From NCBI GenBank assembly GCA_009733745.1, contig WNWL01000002.1, positions 1 through 64,000 of the forward strand: a stretch of DNA of 64,000 nucleotides, in the 5' to 3' direction. Within the stretch, counting starts at the first letter, position 1, and every line of letters begins with the position of its first letter. The position numbers and the translations under genes are program-made. The stretch is from Oceanobacillus sp. HTM 045 (GTDB lineage Bacteria; Pseudomonadota; Alphaproteobacteria; Rhodobacterales; Rhodobacteraceae). Below are positions 1 to 8,823 of the stretch, one piece after another. Below the pieces are notes generated by a model. That model saw nothing but the letters and a program-made list of their open reading frames with translations. It ran no database searches and was not told where the DNA came from.

Positions 1-49
1 CGCGACTTCTCCGGTTGCGCGGGAAACGGCGCACATGCTTGGGACTGGG

Positions 50-126
50 TGGTAGGCCCGGAGGGACTTGAACCCCCAACCAAACCGTTATGAGCGGTCT
101 GCTCTGACCAATTGAGCTACGGGCCC
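50..126 (-). tRNA. tRNA with CAT anticodon (tRNA-Ile2 or elongator tRNA-Met)
   Basis: The minus strand folds as a complete tRNA: the acceptor stem pairs GGGCCCG with CGGGCCT (first pair G-U), the D-loop and T-loop sequences are canonical (TTCAAGTC in the T loop), the anticodon loop is CTCATAA, and CCA is encoded at the 3' end (50-52). It lacks the C1-A72 mismatch and the anticodon-stem GC run of an initiator. A CAT anticodon outside the initiator is either elongator Met or Ile2, whose C34 is modified to lysidine by TilS. The acceptor and T-arm resemble alphaproteobacterial Ile2 from memory, but this cannot be settled by eye. Confidence 0.93.
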
Positions 127-285
127 GTTACCCTCGACGAGGGTGTCGCGGAGATACCCTTCGCCCATCGGCCGGTCAATCTCAGTTTCCCGGCGCGGGT
201 CATGGAGAGCGGCGGCTGGCGCAGGCTGCCGTGGCACCCGCGCAACCACTGTCGCGCGAAAAACGAACGAACGCTCGCGCCCGAT

Positions 286-331
286 CCAATAATCGCGTAA
301 TGTTACAGATTATTGGGTTGCGAAATAATAT
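286..331 (+). promoter_or_regulatory. Inverted repeat overlapping a candidate promoter
   Basis: A perfect 9-bp inverted repeat, CCAATAATC (286-294) and GATTATTGG (308-316), separated by 13 bp, sits in an AT-rich patch about 80 bp before the lipoprotein start. A promoter-like pair, GTTACA (302-307) and TAATAT (326-331) with an 18-bp spacer, overlaps the right arm. This geometry fits an operator that blocks the -35 region, but a transcript hairpin is also possible. No regulator gene is adjacent. Confidence 0.45.
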
Positions 332-392
332 TCAGTTTTCGTTGCGGCCAGTTCCTTCACACCAACGTCGCCGGGATTTCGGGGGAATAGCC

Positions 393-1475
393 ATGCGACC
401 GATCATGATTTTTCTTTTCATATTTCTAGCCGGCAGCTGCGGCCGGATCATCGACACCGAGGAGTTCCGCGTTCAGAAGGATGGCAACAGCGTGCCCTAC
501 GCGCTGCCGCGCGGGATGATCAGCGTGAGGGCGAGTTGGGATGGCCAGGCCGACAGCCTCGTCAAGCTGCGGATGGGCAAGGTCCTTTACTACCCGGACA
601 AGGACGCACGCTATTTCGCGACCTTCAAACCAAGCGCGATCTCCAACGACTCCTTCGTGATCCGCACCGAGTTCGGCGGTTTGCTCACCACGGTCAACGT
701 GGCCGCTGAGGACCGCACACCGGACATCATCGCCAAGATCGGCGAGATCGCGGCGACGGTCGTGAGCCCGCTGCCGCCGGTGCCGGCGGCGGCTGCCGCG
801 ACCTACAGTCAGCCGCAGTTTCTGGCGCTTACGAAGAAGTTCTCGGTTGAAGCGCGGTTCGATCCCTTCGACACCGACAGCCTGGCTGCCGCCAGGTCCG
901 TTCTCAACTCTGCCGGTGTCAGCCTTTCGGTGAACTGCCTCGAACCGGGCGACGGCGGGCTGGGCGGGCCGTGCGACACCGATCCGGGTTTCCTTGCCAC
1001 GGATCTCATCTTCGACGAGGAGAAGGGAGAAACCTGCGGCAACAGCATCTGCTTCCGGCTGCTGACACCGGTGATCATCGAACTGAGCTACACGAGCCCG
1101 CTGGCCGGGCAATACGGCGCGCAGTTCCTCGCGCTGGTCCCTGATCCGCGGCGGCAGGTCGGGTTCGACCTTACCCGCGCGGCCTGTGTCGAGAAGGTCA
1201 GCCAGTTGAGCTTCGACCGCGGTATCCTGACGAGGGCTTCGGTGGACAAGCCCTCGGAGATCCTCGGCTGCCTGGAGATCCCGCTGGAGGTCGCCAAGGC
1301 GATCGTCTCCGTCGCGGGTTCGCTGCTGACCGTCCGCACGGTGTCGGACCCGGCGCTGATCGAGGCGCAGGCCGAGGTGCTCGACACGCAGCAGGAGGTC
1401 CTCGAGACGCAGGCTGTGCTGGTGGAGACCCAGCAGGGGATCATCGAGGAATATCTGGAGGACCAGAAGCGGTAG
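393..1475 (+). CDS. Putative lipoprotein of unknown function
   Basis: A 360-residue protein whose family I do not recognise. The start was placed at ATG 393 because it follows a GGGGGAA ribosome-binding site and opens a short hydrophobic signal ([16 protein letters not shown]) with a lipobox-like AGSC, so Cys16 is probably lipidated. The reading frame is open much further upstream but that part has no signal. The body is beta-rich by eye with a few paired Cys. The last ~35 residues form a regular heptad-like run (repeats of VLxTQQ/VLETQ) likely to be a coiled coil. Expected location is the periplasmic face of a membrane. It stands alone, separated from purM by about 100 bp. Confidence 0.7.
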   Translation: MRPIMIFLFIFLAGSCGRIIDTEEFRVQKDGNSVPYALPRGMISVRASWDGQADSLVKLRMGKVLYYPDKDARYFATFKPSAISNDSFVIRTEFGGLLTTVNVAAEDRTPDIIAKIGEIAATVVSPLPPVPAAAAATYSQPQFLALTKKFSVEARFDPFDTDSLAAARSVLNSAGVSLSVNCLEPGDGGLGGPCDTDPGFLATDLIFDEEKGETCGNSICFRLLTPVIIELSYTSPLAGQYGAQFLALVPDPRRQVGFDLTRAACVEKVSQLSFDRGILTRASVDKPSEILGCLEIPLEVAKAIVSVAGSLLTVRTVSDPALIEAQAEVLDTQQEVLETQAVLVETQQGIIEEYLEDQKR

Positions 1476-1572
1476 CCCCGAACGCTCCGCCGCGGCCGTC
1501 TCGACCGGCTTCCCTTGTCCCGGCGTGCGCGCTAAACGGGGGCCTTCCGAAACGGGAGGCCCTCGACCGCTC

Positions 1573-2622
1573 ATGTCCGATACCAGCGATCGTCCGAACG
1601 CCCTGACCTACCGCGACGCGGGCGTCGACATCGACGCCGGCAACGCGCTGGTGGATGCGATCAAGCCCGCCGCCGCCGCCACCCGGCGGCCCGGCGTGAT
1701 GGAGGGCCTTGGCGGCTTCGGCGCGCTGTTCGACCCGCGCGCGGCCGGGTTCGAGGACCCGGTCCTCGTCGCGGCGACCGACGGCGTGGGCACCAAGCTC
1801 CGCCTCGCCATCGACACGGGCCTGCTCGACACGGTCGGCATCGACCTCGTGGCGATGTGCGTCAACGACCTCGTCTGCCAGGGCGCGGAGCCGCTGTTCT
1901 TCCTCGACTACTTCGCGACCGGCAAGCTCGCCATTGCCGAAGCCGCGCGCGTCGTCACCGGGATCGCGGAAGGCTGCCGGATCGCCGGCTGCGGCCTGAT
2001 CGGCGGCGAGACGGCGGAGATGCCGGGCATGTACGCCGCCGGCGATTTCGACCTCGCGGGCTTCGCGGTCGGCGCAGCGGAGCGCGGCACGCTCCTGCCC
2101 CGCCCGGCCGAGGCGGGCGACGTGCTGCTCGGCCTCGCATCCTCGGGTGTCCATTCCAACGGCTACTCGCTCGTGCGCCGCATCGCCGAGGCGGCGGGCG
2201 CGGGGTGGGAGGACCCGTTCGGGGAGACCACCCTCGGAGCCGCCCTGCTCGCGCCGACCCGGATCTACGTCAAGCCGGTCCTCGCCGCGATCCGCTCGGG
2301 CGGCGTGCGGGCGCTGGCGCATATCACCGGCGGCGGGCTGACCGAGAACCTGCCGCGCGTGCTGCCCGATGCGCTGGGCGCGGAGATCGACCTCGGCGCA
2401 TGGCGGCTGCCGCCGGTGTTCCGCTGGCTGCTGGAGGCCGGCGGCGTGGTGGAGCGCGAGGCGCTGCGCACCTTCAACTGCGGCATCGGCATGGTGCTGG
2501 TGGTCGACCCCGCCGAGGCGGACAGGCTCGCCGCCCTGCTGGCGGATGCGGGCGAGACCGTGCACCGCATCGGCACCCTCACCGACGGTGCGGGCGTGCG
2601 CTATTCCGGCGCGCTGGCATGA
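1573..2622 (+). CDS. purM: Phosphoribosylformylglycinamidine cyclo-ligase (AIR synthetase)
   Basis: PurM closes the imidazole ring in de novo purine synthesis: ATP-dependent conversion of FGAM to aminoimidazole ribonucleotide in the cytoplasm. The 349-residue protein carries the family signature [11 protein letters not shown] near residue 70, the [19 protein letters not shown] block and [11 protein letters not shown] near residue 150. Its length is normal for the family. ATG 1573 was chosen over the in-frame upstream ATG because homologues begin with such a short polar leader. Its stop overlaps the purN start as ATGA, so the two steps are translationally coupled. Confidence 0.97.
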   Translation: MSDTSDRPNALTYRDAGVDIDAGNALVDAIKPAAAATRRPGVMEGLGGFGALFDPRAAGFEDPVLVAATDGVGTKLRLAIDTGLLDTVGIDLVAMCVNDLVCQGAEPLFFLDYFATGKLAIAEAARVVTGIAEGCRIAGCGLIGGETAEMPGMYAAGDFDLAGFAVGAAERGTLLPRPAEAGDVLLGLASSGVHSNGYSLVRRIAEAAGAGWEDPFGETTLGAALLAPTRIYVKPVLAAIRSGGVRALAHITGGGLTENLPRVLPDALGAEIDLGAWRLPPVFRWLLEAGGVVEREALRTFNCGIGMVLVVDPAEADRLAALLADAGETVHRIGTLTDGAGVRYSGALA

Positions 2623-3221
2623 GCCTGACGAAGGTCGCGATCCTGATCTCGGGCTCCGGCTCGAACATGGTCGCGCTGGTCGAGGCGATGCAGTCCGGCG
2701 CGGTGCCGGCCGAGCCGGTGCTCGTCCTCTCCAACCGGCCAGGCGCGGGCGGGCTCGCGAAGGCCGCCGCACTCGGCGTGCCGACCGCCACCTGCGACCA
2801 CCGGGGCCGCGACCGCGCCACCCACGACGCCTCGGTGCAGGCGGAACTGGAGAAGGCGGGCGCGGAATTGGTCTGCTGCGCGGGCTACATGCGGATCATG
2901 ACGGATGCCTTCGTGGAGGGCTGGACGGGCCGGATGCTGAACATCCATCCCTCGATCCTGCCGCTCTTCAAGGGCCTGAACACCCACGCCCGCGCGCTGG
3001 AAGCAGGAATGGCGGTGCATGGCTGCACGGTCCACGAGGTCACGCCGGAGCTGGACTCGGGGCGAATCCTCGGGCAGGCGGTCGTCCCGGTGGCCGCGGG
3101 GGACACGCCGGACAGCCTCGCCGCCCGGGTGCTGAAGCTGGAGCACAGGCTTTACTCCGCCTGCCTCGCCCGGTTCGTCGCCGGCGAGACGGGGCCGCTG
3201 GCGCTGTTCGGCGAGGGCTGA
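2619..3221 (+). CDS. purN: Phosphoribosylglycinamide formyltransferase 1 (GAR transformylase)
   Basis: PurN transfers a formyl group from 10-formyl-THF to GAR in purine synthesis. The 200-residue protein starts at the ATG that overlaps the purM stop. It has the phosphate-binding SGSGSN loop at residues 11-16 and the catalytic triad of the family: Asn108 and His110 in LNIHPS, and Asp146 in ELDSGRI. The numbering is almost that of the E. coli enzyme. No domain is missing. The next plus-strand feature is an intrinsic terminator, so purMN forms a two-gene unit. Confidence 0.97.
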   Translation: MSLTKVAILISGSGSNMVALVEAMQSGAVPAEPVLVLSNRPGAGGLAKAAALGVPTATCDHRGRDRATHDASVQAELEKAGAELVCCAGYMRIMTDAFVEGWTGRMLNIHPSILPLFKGLNTHARALEAGMAVHGCTVHEVTPELDSGRILGQAVVPVAAGDTPDSLAARVLKLEHRLYSACLARFVAGETGPLALFGEG

Positions 3222-3226
3222 GCCAC

Positions 3227-3244
3227 GGTTGCAAGGTTGCAACC
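3227..3244. repeat. Perfect inverted repeat after purN
   Basis: GGTTGCAA and TTGCAACC form a perfect 8-bp inverted repeat with a two-base centre immediately after the purN stop. No T-run follows it. It could be an RNA 3' end hairpin or a protein site; the stronger terminator lies about 65 bp further on. Confidence 0.4.
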
Positions 3245-3307
3245 GGTCCAGCCCCCTGATTCCAAAGGAAAAAGTGTTAACGGGCCCCCGGTGGCACGGT
3301 TCGGGGC

Positions 3308-3326
3308 ACCGCCTGGCGGTTTTTTT
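3308..3326 (+). terminator. Intrinsic terminator of purMN
   Basis: ACCGC and GCGGT pair around a CTG loop and are followed by seven T residues. A longer, less perfect GGTG...CACC pairing lies just upstream. It lies between the convergent purN and minus-strand 3377-3934 genes. Only the plus strand has the T-run. Confidence 0.8.
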
Positions 3327-3376
3327 GGCAACGTGCCTGGTCCGGCCCCGACACCGCCGAGGCACAGCCCAATGCC

Positions 3377-3934
3377 TCAGTCCCGCCGGTTCCTCATGTG
3401 CACGAGGTAGAACACGATCAGCGCCACCAGCGTGTGGAGCGGGGTGGCGACCGAGGGGCTGGCGGGGGTGGAGATGCCGGGCTCGATCGGGTCCGGCCCG
3501 TCCTTGATCAGCATGATCGCCTCGAGCGCGTCCTGCCCCTGGTCCATCAGCTTGTTGAGGCTGCCGAAATCGGGTTTCGCGTAGTCGCCGGACATGCGGA
3601 TCAGCAGGTCGAGGATGATCTCGGCCTTCTCGCGCACATGCTCGATGTTGGACTGCCGCGCCCGCAGGCTCTGGTTCACCGAGTAGCGGTGCTCGCGCGG
3701 CACCTTGCGGGCGGCGAGCGACTGGCTGTGGAGGAGATGCGCACTGCTCTTCAGGTCGCGCAGGCAGAGCGTCAGCGTCTGGCGGTAGCGGTCGAGCTTT
3801 GCCCAGTTGGTGTTGTAGCTCGACGACCCGACATTCGGCCCGCCCGCGCCGGCGGTGAAGGCGGGGTGCTTGACGAGTTCTCCGCGCAGATGTTCGAGCG
3901 TCTGGTCGATCATGCGCCAGCGGGGCTGTACCAT
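3377..3934 (-). CDS. Putative tail-anchored membrane protein, unknown function
   Basis: A 185-residue protein of unrecognised family. ATG 3934 was chosen because GAGG stands at a good distance upstream; longer in-frame extensions are Pro/Arg-rich and look non-coding. There is no N-terminal signal. The first ~150 residues are charged and helical by eye (RARQSNIEHVREKAEIILDL). A Pro/Ser/Thr linker then leads to a single hydrophobic segment (LHTLVALIVFYLVHM) ending in RNRRD. This predicts a cytoplasmic domain held by a C-terminal membrane anchor. The tail resembles an exosortase sorting signal only superficially, since an export signal is lacking. Confidence 0.72.
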   Translation of the reverse strand: MVQPRWRMIDQTLEHLRGELVKHPAFTAGAGGPNVGSSSYNTNWAKLDRYRQTLTLCLRDLKSSAHLLHSQSLAARKVPREHRYSVNQSLRARQSNIEHVREKAEIILDLLIRMSGDYAKPDFGSLNKLMDQGQDALEAIMLIKDGPDPIEPGISTPASPSVATPLHTLVALIVFYLVHMRNRRD

Positions 3935-4134
3935 GTTGGAAGTCCTCGGGTGTGTCGTGCGCCCGCGTGGTCGGGGCGAGGGAAGGGTCTCGTTCTGAAA
4001 TGCTTCGCGATGCCCGGAGAAGGTGCCAGATTCGGGCTGCGGGCGCGACCCGCCGGGGCGGGGAAAACCGGGAAAGGCGATGCTGCCCGGAGGTGACGCG
4101 GCCTGCCGCGCACAGGGCACCGGCATGGGCGATC

Positions 4135-5424
4135 TCAGGTGTTGATACCGGGCTGGTCGCCCGGGTCGACGACGGGTTCCGGCTCCGGAACCACCAGCAT
4201 GTCGTCGGGGACGCTTTCGAGGTCAGGGTACTCGGTGCGGCCGGTGAGTGCTCCCTCCCCGTCGAAGGTGAGCCGGATGGCCAGCCAGTCGTCGTCGCCA
4301 TCAACGTCGTAATACTGGACCTCGGCGCGTCGCCCGTTCTCGTAGATCGTCAGCGTCCAGTTGCCCTCGTCGGGTGCGACGAAGGCGTGGGTCGTTGCGC
4401 CGGTCGCGTCGTACAGCACCTCGCGCATCTGCCAGTCGAAGAGATCCGAGAGGTCGTCAGGGTGGTTGATGTCGGGAGGGTTCTCGACTCCGACCCCGGG
4501 GTAGCCGATTACCGGAGCCGCGGTTGCGACACCCGCATCGGCCTCGTAAAAGTAGCGCCGGATACCGTCCTCGTAGACCTCGAACCGGTCCGTGCCCGTG
4601 TCGAACCGTGTGTAGCGCGAGGCAAGTTCACCATGCTCGTCGAAGGTCGTGGCCTGGGTCCGCCAGTGGAACAGGTCGTTCGAGGCCGACCGCCATGCGT
4701 CCACATCCTCATCGATCCGTGTCGTTGGCACCCCGTCTTCGAAGACTTCGCTGCGGGTGTTCCCTGCGTCAAATTCTGTCCTGCGAGAGCTCAACCGCCC
4801 CTGGTCGTCAAACGAGGTGTTGATGCTGCTCCAGACGAAACGGTCGTCGGATCCGTCCTCCTGAAGTCGGCGCGACACAAGCCCGTCCTGGAAGTATTCG
4901 TCCCGCACCCCGCCATCCTGGTACTCGAAACGCCGGTGCGAAAGCAGGCCGGAACCCGGGCTGAAATTCTCTTCGCGCAGGTCGCCATTGTCGTACGCGG
5001 TCTGGCGGCTGCCCCGGACGCTCGCGCCGTCGAACGTGACGTAGGTCGTCGTGATCGACTCCCAGGGATGGACATCCCCGCCCGTGTCGGTGTCGGTGAC
5101 GCTGCCGAGAAGGCCGTCCTCGAACGTGGAATGGCGTGTCGTGCCGTCGTCATCGATCCGCACGATCTCGGTCACGGCGCCGTTCTCGTCGTAGGAGGTG
5201 TCGATAGACGTCCAGGGCGCAGCGCCGGGACCGGTCGAGTCGGGGTTGTCCCAGCGCTGGATACGGAAGCGCTGCCCGCTCGAAGGCGTCATGTGTTCGA
5301 GCCATTCGATCCCGTTGTCGAACAGCGTGTAACGCCCGAACACGCCATCGAAGTCCGTGATCAGACCCGTCTCGATGAATGTCCACGCGAAAAGGTTCTC
5401 GACGTCGTACCGGACGCTACCCAT
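4135..5424 (-). CDS. Acidic tandem-repeat protein (about seven WxxI/T-FDxxG...FEDG units)
   Basis: A 429-residue, very acidic protein built almost entirely from degenerate repeats of about 50-60 residues. Each unit has an aromatic W (for example [33 protein letters not shown]), a D..G turn, then a strand ending in F/Y-E/Q-DG (SEVFEDG, FEVYEDG, LTIYENG). I count units beginning near residues 12, 70, 120, 195, 250, 330 and 375. The pattern resembles YD/RHS- or MORN-like beta repeats, but I cannot assign it to either. No signal peptide is visible at ATG 5424, which has a GGGAG site upstream. The tail is rich in Pro and Asp. Cytoplasmic or type I-secreted fates are both open. Confidence 0.72.
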   Translation of the reverse strand: MGSVRYDVENLFAWTFIETGLITDFDGVFGRYTLFDNGIEWLEHMTPSSGQRFRIQRWDNPDSTGPGAAPWTSIDTSYDENGAVTEIVRIDDDGTTRHSTFEDGLLGSVTDTDTGGDVHPWESITTTYVTFDGASVRGSRQTAYDNGDLREENFSPGSGLLSHRRFEYQDGGVRDEYFQDGLVSRRLQEDGSDDRFVWSSINTSFDDQGRLSSRRTEFDAGNTRSEVFEDGVPTTRIDEDVDAWRSASNDLFHWRTQATTFDEHGELASRYTRFDTGTDRFEVYEDGIRRYFYEADAGVATAAPVIGYPGVGVENPPDINHPDDLSDLFDWQMREVLYDATGATTHAFVAPDEGNWTLTIYENGRRAEVQYYDVDGDDDWLAIRLTFDGEGALTGRTEYPDLESVPDDMLVVPEPEPVVDPGDQPGINT

Positions 5425-5708
5425 CAACAGCTCCCTGCTCTCCCGCGCGCATCCTAGCACGGGAAACGAGACGGTCGCACGACTGTTGCGCGATCAGCCG
5501 CCGCACAGCCTCGACGAAGGCGTCGCGGCCACGCGCTTCCGGCTGGGGGAGAGGGTCCGCCTCGATGTCCCTGCGCGGGAGCAGGATCGTACGGCGTGTG
5601 TGCAGGTGCCATTGGCAGGAGGGACTGGCCGAGCACGCGCCGGACATCGCCTTCAAGCGTCCCGTCGCGGACGATGCGGCCACACACCTCATGGCCCGGA
5701 GGCGGGGT
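5425..5708. other. Intergenic stretch without a convincing gene
   Basis: Both strands carry short open frames (for example minus 5417-5692, 91 residues), but none has a plausible ribosome-binding site together with recognisable protein features. Part of it must be leader for the repeat-protein gene. I see no tRNA and no strong hairpin here apart from the ndk terminator next to it. Confidence 0.4.
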
Positions 5709-5733
5709 GGGCAGGCCCGGGCGGGGCCTGCCC
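5709..5733 (-). terminator. Hairpin after ndk, probable terminator without U-tract
   Basis: GGGCAGGCCC and GGGCCTGCCC form a perfect 10-bp stem with a 5-base loop, 7 bp past the ndk stop. No T-run follows on the minus strand, so termination would depend on the GC-rich stem or on Rho. Confidence 0.5.
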
Positions 5734-5740
5734 GGATGCG

Positions 5741-6163
5741 TCAGCCGACCAGCTCGATGCCGGCGAAGAAGTAGGCGATCTCGACCGCGGCGTTGGCCTC
5801 GGAGTCCGAGCCGTGCACCGAGTTCTCGCCGATCGAGAGCGCGAACTCCTTGCGGATGGTGCCCTCGTCCGCCTCGGCCGGGTTGGTCGCGCCCATCACC
5901 TCGCGGTTCTTCGCGACCGCGTCCTCGCCCTCGAGCACCTGCACCACGACCGGGGCAGAGGACATGAAGGTGGTCAGCTCGTCGTAGAACGGGCGGGCGG
6001 CGTGGACCTCGTAGAACTTCTCGGCCTGCGCCTTGGTCATGTGGATGCGCTTCTGCGCGACGATGCGCAGGCCCGCGGCCTCCAGCTTCGCGTTGATCGC
6101 GCCGGTCAGGTTCCGGTTGGTCGCGTCGGGCTTGATGATCGAAAAGGTGCGGGTGACGGCCAT
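5741..6163 (-). CDS. ndk: Nucleoside-diphosphate kinase
   Basis: NDK transfers the gamma phosphate between nucleoside tri- and diphosphates through a phosphohistidine. The 140-residue protein has the full family length. It starts with [17 protein letters not shown], including the substrate-contacting KPD, and carries the catalytic His117 in [12 protein letters not shown] 6163 follows a GAGAGGAG ribosome-binding site. It is transcribed alone, with a hairpin just downstream. Confidence 0.97.
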   Translation of the reverse strand: MAVTRTFSIIKPDATNRNLTGAINAKLEAAGLRIVAQKRIHMTKAQAEKFYEVHAARPFYDELTTFMSSAPVVVQVLEGEDAVAKNREVMGATNPAEADEGTIRKEFALSIGENSVHGSDSEANAAVEIAYFFAGIELVG

Positions 6164-6270
6164 CTCTGGGCTCCTCTCATGCGAAGGGGAGCCTTTGGCT
6201 GAAAGGAAGCCCCCCGGAAATCCGCGCGCGCCATAGCATGGGCGGACGGGAAGGCAAACCCCGCGTTGCG

Positions 6271-6876
6271 TCAGAAACAGTTCCTGTCCGCGCACCCCGC
6301 GAGGCCGGTGAGCATCTCCGCCAGTGCGCCGACCCTGCGGTAGCTCGTGTCCGGGCCGGCGTACCGCCGGATGTGCCAGCGGTCCAAGCCCCACCAGATC
6401 CCGCCGCGGAGTCCCTCCGCGACCGTGGTGGTGCCATCGCTGCCGATGAACGGCCCGCTCCGGTCCATGGCCCCGAAATCGGGCGCGCGGGCGAGGAAGA
6501 GGAAGGGGCCCGCGTTCTCGGGCGATACCTCGACGCGCCATTCGCGGGAGAGCCGCCACCCGATTTGAGCGCACGTTTCCTCGGCGTCCGGGTCGCGCAC
6601 CTCCTCGACGACTGCCCCACGCAGGTCGAGCCCGCCATCGGCTTGCACCTCTGCACGGATCGTCACCGAAGGCCTGGACGCGGGCAGGATTGTCACCCTG
6701 TAGACCTCCCGCCCCGGATCGGTGACCGACCAGAGCGCCGCTTCCCCCGCCGCCTCCAGCACCCGCGAATGCCACTCGCAGAACGCATCGCCCTGCCAAC
6801 CGGGCGGGAACCGGAACTCCTGGGCGAGGGCGGGAGAGGCTGCGAGGGCCAGGAGAAGCGCAAGTGTCCGTCTCAT
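6271..6876 (-). CDS. Secreted protein of unknown function
   Basis: A 201-residue protein with a textbook signal peptide ([18 protein letters not shown] followed by Q), hence periplasmic. The mature part has four Cys ([23 protein letters not shown]), enough for two disulfides, and several Trp. I do not recognise the family. It lies 10 bp downstream of another small secreted protein on the same strand, so they are likely co-transcribed. No enzymatic motif is visible. Confidence 0.8.
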   Translation of the reverse strand: MRRTLALLLALAASPALAQEFRFPPGWQGDAFCEWHSRVLEAAGEAALWSVTDPGREVYRVTILPASRPSVTIRAEVQADGGLDLRGAVVEEVRDPDAEETCAQIGWRLSREWRVEVSPENAGPFLFLARAPDFGAMDRSGPFIGSDGTTTVAEGLRGGIWWGLDRWHIRRYAGPDTSYRRVGALAEMLTGLAGCADRNCF

Positions 6877-6886
6877 GAGTGCCCGA

Positions 6887-7153
6887 TCATTTCAGGATGC
6901 CGGTGATCGACCCGCTGGCTTGCGGGAGTGCCGCCAGCGCCGCCATTGCCTCGGCGAATTTGTCCACGAACCGGCGAAAGGCCCTGATCGGCTGGCAGCG
7001 CATCACTCCATGCCACCGGCCATCGTGCACGCCGTCGATCAGCAATACATCCCGCCCGCAGGGTCTCGACGGCGCCCCCGTTGCAAGGAACACCGCGGCG
7101 GCGGCGATGATAAGACGTATCAAGAACCTCGATTCCTCCGGCGGCAACCCCAT
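6887..7153 (-). CDS. Small secreted or membrane-anchored protein, unknown
   Basis: An 88-residue frame from ATG 7153. A better start may be TTG 7123, which has GGAGG 11 bp upstream and begins directly with a hydrophobic signal-like segment (IRLIIAAAAVFLATGA). The mature part is basic with two Cys (SRPCGRD, VMRCQP). It ends 10 bp before the next secreted-protein gene and is divergent from the dinB-family gene. Family unknown. The two-gene arrangement with a shared export signal is the main reason to believe it. Confidence 0.55.
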   Translation of the reverse strand: MGLPPEESRFLIRLIIAAAAVFLATGAPSRPCGRDVLLIDGVHDGRWHGVMRCQPIRAFRRFVDKFAEAMAALAALPQASGSITGILK

Positions 7154-7187
7154 CGCTATCTTACTACCGACAGCAGGAGGCGCCTCC

Positions 7188-7679
7188 ATGAAACCCCATT
7201 TCCAGATGTTCGCGGCCTACAATGCCTGGGCCAACGCGCGGCTTTACACGGCGGCGGCGGGGTTGGCGGACGCGGACTACCGGCGCGACTGCGGGGCGTT
7301 CTTCGGCAGCCTGCACGGGACGCTGAACCACCTGATGGTGGCGGACCTGATCTGGATCGCCCGGTTCCGCGGCCAGACGGCGCCCCTGAAGCTCGACCAG
7401 ATCCTGCATGAGGACCTCGCCGAGCTGACCGCCGCGCGGCGGGTGCTGGACGCCGACATCGTCCGCCTGATCGACGCCGAGACGGAGGAGAGCCTGAAGG
7501 GCAGCTTCACCTACACGCCGATCACCATTCCCGAGCCGGTGACGCAGGAGAAGGCCCCGGCCTACGCACATTTCTTCAACCACCAGACCCATCACCGGGG
7601 CCAGTGCCACGCGATGCTGACAAGGCTCGGGGCGGAGGCGCCGCCGCTGGACCTGCTCTACTTCCAGCGGGAGGGGTGA
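7188..7679 (+). CDS. DinB family protein
   Basis: A 163-residue four-helix DinB/YfiT-like protein. It shows the expected metal-ligand pattern: an N-terminal FxxYNxWAN helix, His in TLNHLMVAD near residue 45, and HFFNHQTHHRGQCHAML near residue 135, the HHRGQ being typical of the family. DinB proteins bind a divalent metal and often act as thiol-dependent transferases, but the substrate here is unknown. ATG 7188 follows a perfect AGGAGG. It converges on the ArsM-like gene with only 4 bp between the stops. Confidence 0.9.
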   Translation: MKPHFQMFAAYNAWANARLYTAAAGLADADYRRDCGAFFGSLHGTLNHLMVADLIWIARFRGQTAPLKLDQILHEDLAELTAARRVLDADIVRLIDAETEESLKGSFTYTPITIPEPVTQEKAPAYAHFFNHQTHHRGQCHAMLTRLGAEAPPLDLLYFQREG

Positions 7680-7683
7680 GGCG

Positions 7684-8703
7684 TCAGCCGCAGCAGGCAA
7701 TGGGGGCCGGGCTCGGAACGGCCGCGGCGCCGAACGCGCCCCGGTGCACCCCGTCGCCCGCGTCCAGCGCGAAGAAAGGCGCGAGGCGGCTGGCGGCGAG
7801 GGCGGCGAAGGCGTCGGCGGGAACGGGCACGTCCTCGCCCGCCGGGAAGACCAGCCCCTCGTCCAGCGTGAACAGGTCGCCATTCAGCCCGCCGAGATAG
7901 CGCGCGGTCTGGCCGTAATCCTCCGCGCCGGGGTCGTCGGCGAGGCGGAACAGGCGGCAGTCGACGGAGGAGAAGCGGACCGGCCCGGTCTTCGCGGCCA
8001 GCGCGGGGTCGGTCACGCTCATCCCGCGCGCCCGCATCCGGCGCGGCGCGGCAAAGCCCGCCGCCGCCGCCAGCCGCTCGAAATCGCGCCAGTAGAGCGC
8101 CCCGCCGAGGCATTCGCCCGCGAGCACCGGGTCGTCGCGCAGCGCGTCGGGCACGCGGCGGTCGGCGTAGACGTCGGAGAAGTGGAACTCGCCCCCCTCC
8201 TTAAGGAGCCGCACCGCGCCGCCGAGCACCGTCGCCTTGTCGGGCGAGAGGTTAACGACGCAGTTGGACACGATCACATCGACCGAGCCGGGCTCCAGCG
8301 GCAGCCGGTCCAGCTCTTCGATCAGGCCCTCGTGGAACTCGATCCGCGGCGCGCGAGCGCCCATCCGGTCGCGGTGCCAGTCGAGCGTGCCGCGCGCCAC
8401 GGCGAGCTGTTCGGGCGTCATGTCCACGCCGATCACCCGGCCTTCCGGCCCGACGAGCTGCGCCAGCAGGTAGACATCGCGCCCGGTGCCGCAGCCGAGA
8501 TCCAGCACCGTCGCGCCGTCCAGCGCCTCCGGCACCACCGTGCCGCAGCCGTAGTAGCGCGCCGTCACGTCCGAGTGGATCGCGGCCAACAGCGGCCTAA
8601 GCCGTTCGGGCACGGCGGAGGCGTCGCAGCAGGCATCCGTCTTCAGGTCGCCGGTGCCCTTGAGCACGCTGCCGTAATAGTCCCGAACCTGTTCGTGGCG
8701 CAT
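7684..8703 (-). CDS. arsM: Arsenite S-adenosylmethionine methyltransferase-like protein (ArsM/AS3MT family)
   Basis: A 339-residue class I methyltransferase with SAM motif LDLGCGTGRD (residues 68-77) and YYGCGTVVPE ahead of it. Four Cys match the arsenite-binding set of algal ArsM in spacing: Cys25 or 26, Cys53 (28 apart), Cys148 in SNCVVNLSPDK and Cys198 in GECLGGALYW (50 apart). A further CCG sits at the C-terminus. ArsM methylates As(III) to volatile species as a detoxification step. AAGGAG precedes the start. No arsR, arsB or arsC is nearby, so arsenic as substrate rests on the cysteines alone. Confidence 0.85.
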   Translation of the reverse strand: MRHEQVRDYYGSVLKGTGDLKTDACCDASAVPERLRPLLAAIHSDVTARYYGCGTVVPEALDGATVLDLGCGTGRDVYLLAQLVGPEGRVIGVDMTPEQLAVARGTLDWHRDRMGARAPRIEFHEGLIEELDRLPLEPGSVDVIVSNCVVNLSPDKATVLGGAVRLLKEGGEFHFSDVYADRRVPDALRDDPVLAGECLGGALYWRDFERLAAAAGFAAPRRMRARGMSVTDPALAAKTGPVRFSSVDCRLFRLADDPGAEDYGQTARYLGGLNGDLFTLDEGLVFPAGEDVPVPADAFAALAASRLAPFFALDAGDGVHRGAFGAAAVPSPAPIACCG

Positions 8704-8823
8704 GTCCGTCTCCTTCGCTTAGGCTCGGGCGAGATGGCCGCGATTCCGGCCGGGGCGCAAGCCGGGCTCACGCGCTCGTGGCCGAAGGCGAGCGCCCCGC
8801 CGAAGGGCCGCGAGGGAGGACGC

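Noticed and set aside
3377-3934. A second exosortase substrate, because of a C-terminal TM helix plus RNRRD
   Set aside because: It has no N-terminal signal peptide and no shared motif with the substrate at 26087, so a tail-anchored cytoplasmic protein fits better.
2601-4304. A 567-residue minus-strand frame across purN and 3377-3934
   Set aside because: It overlaps the clear purN gene in antisense and shows no domain or ribosome-binding site.
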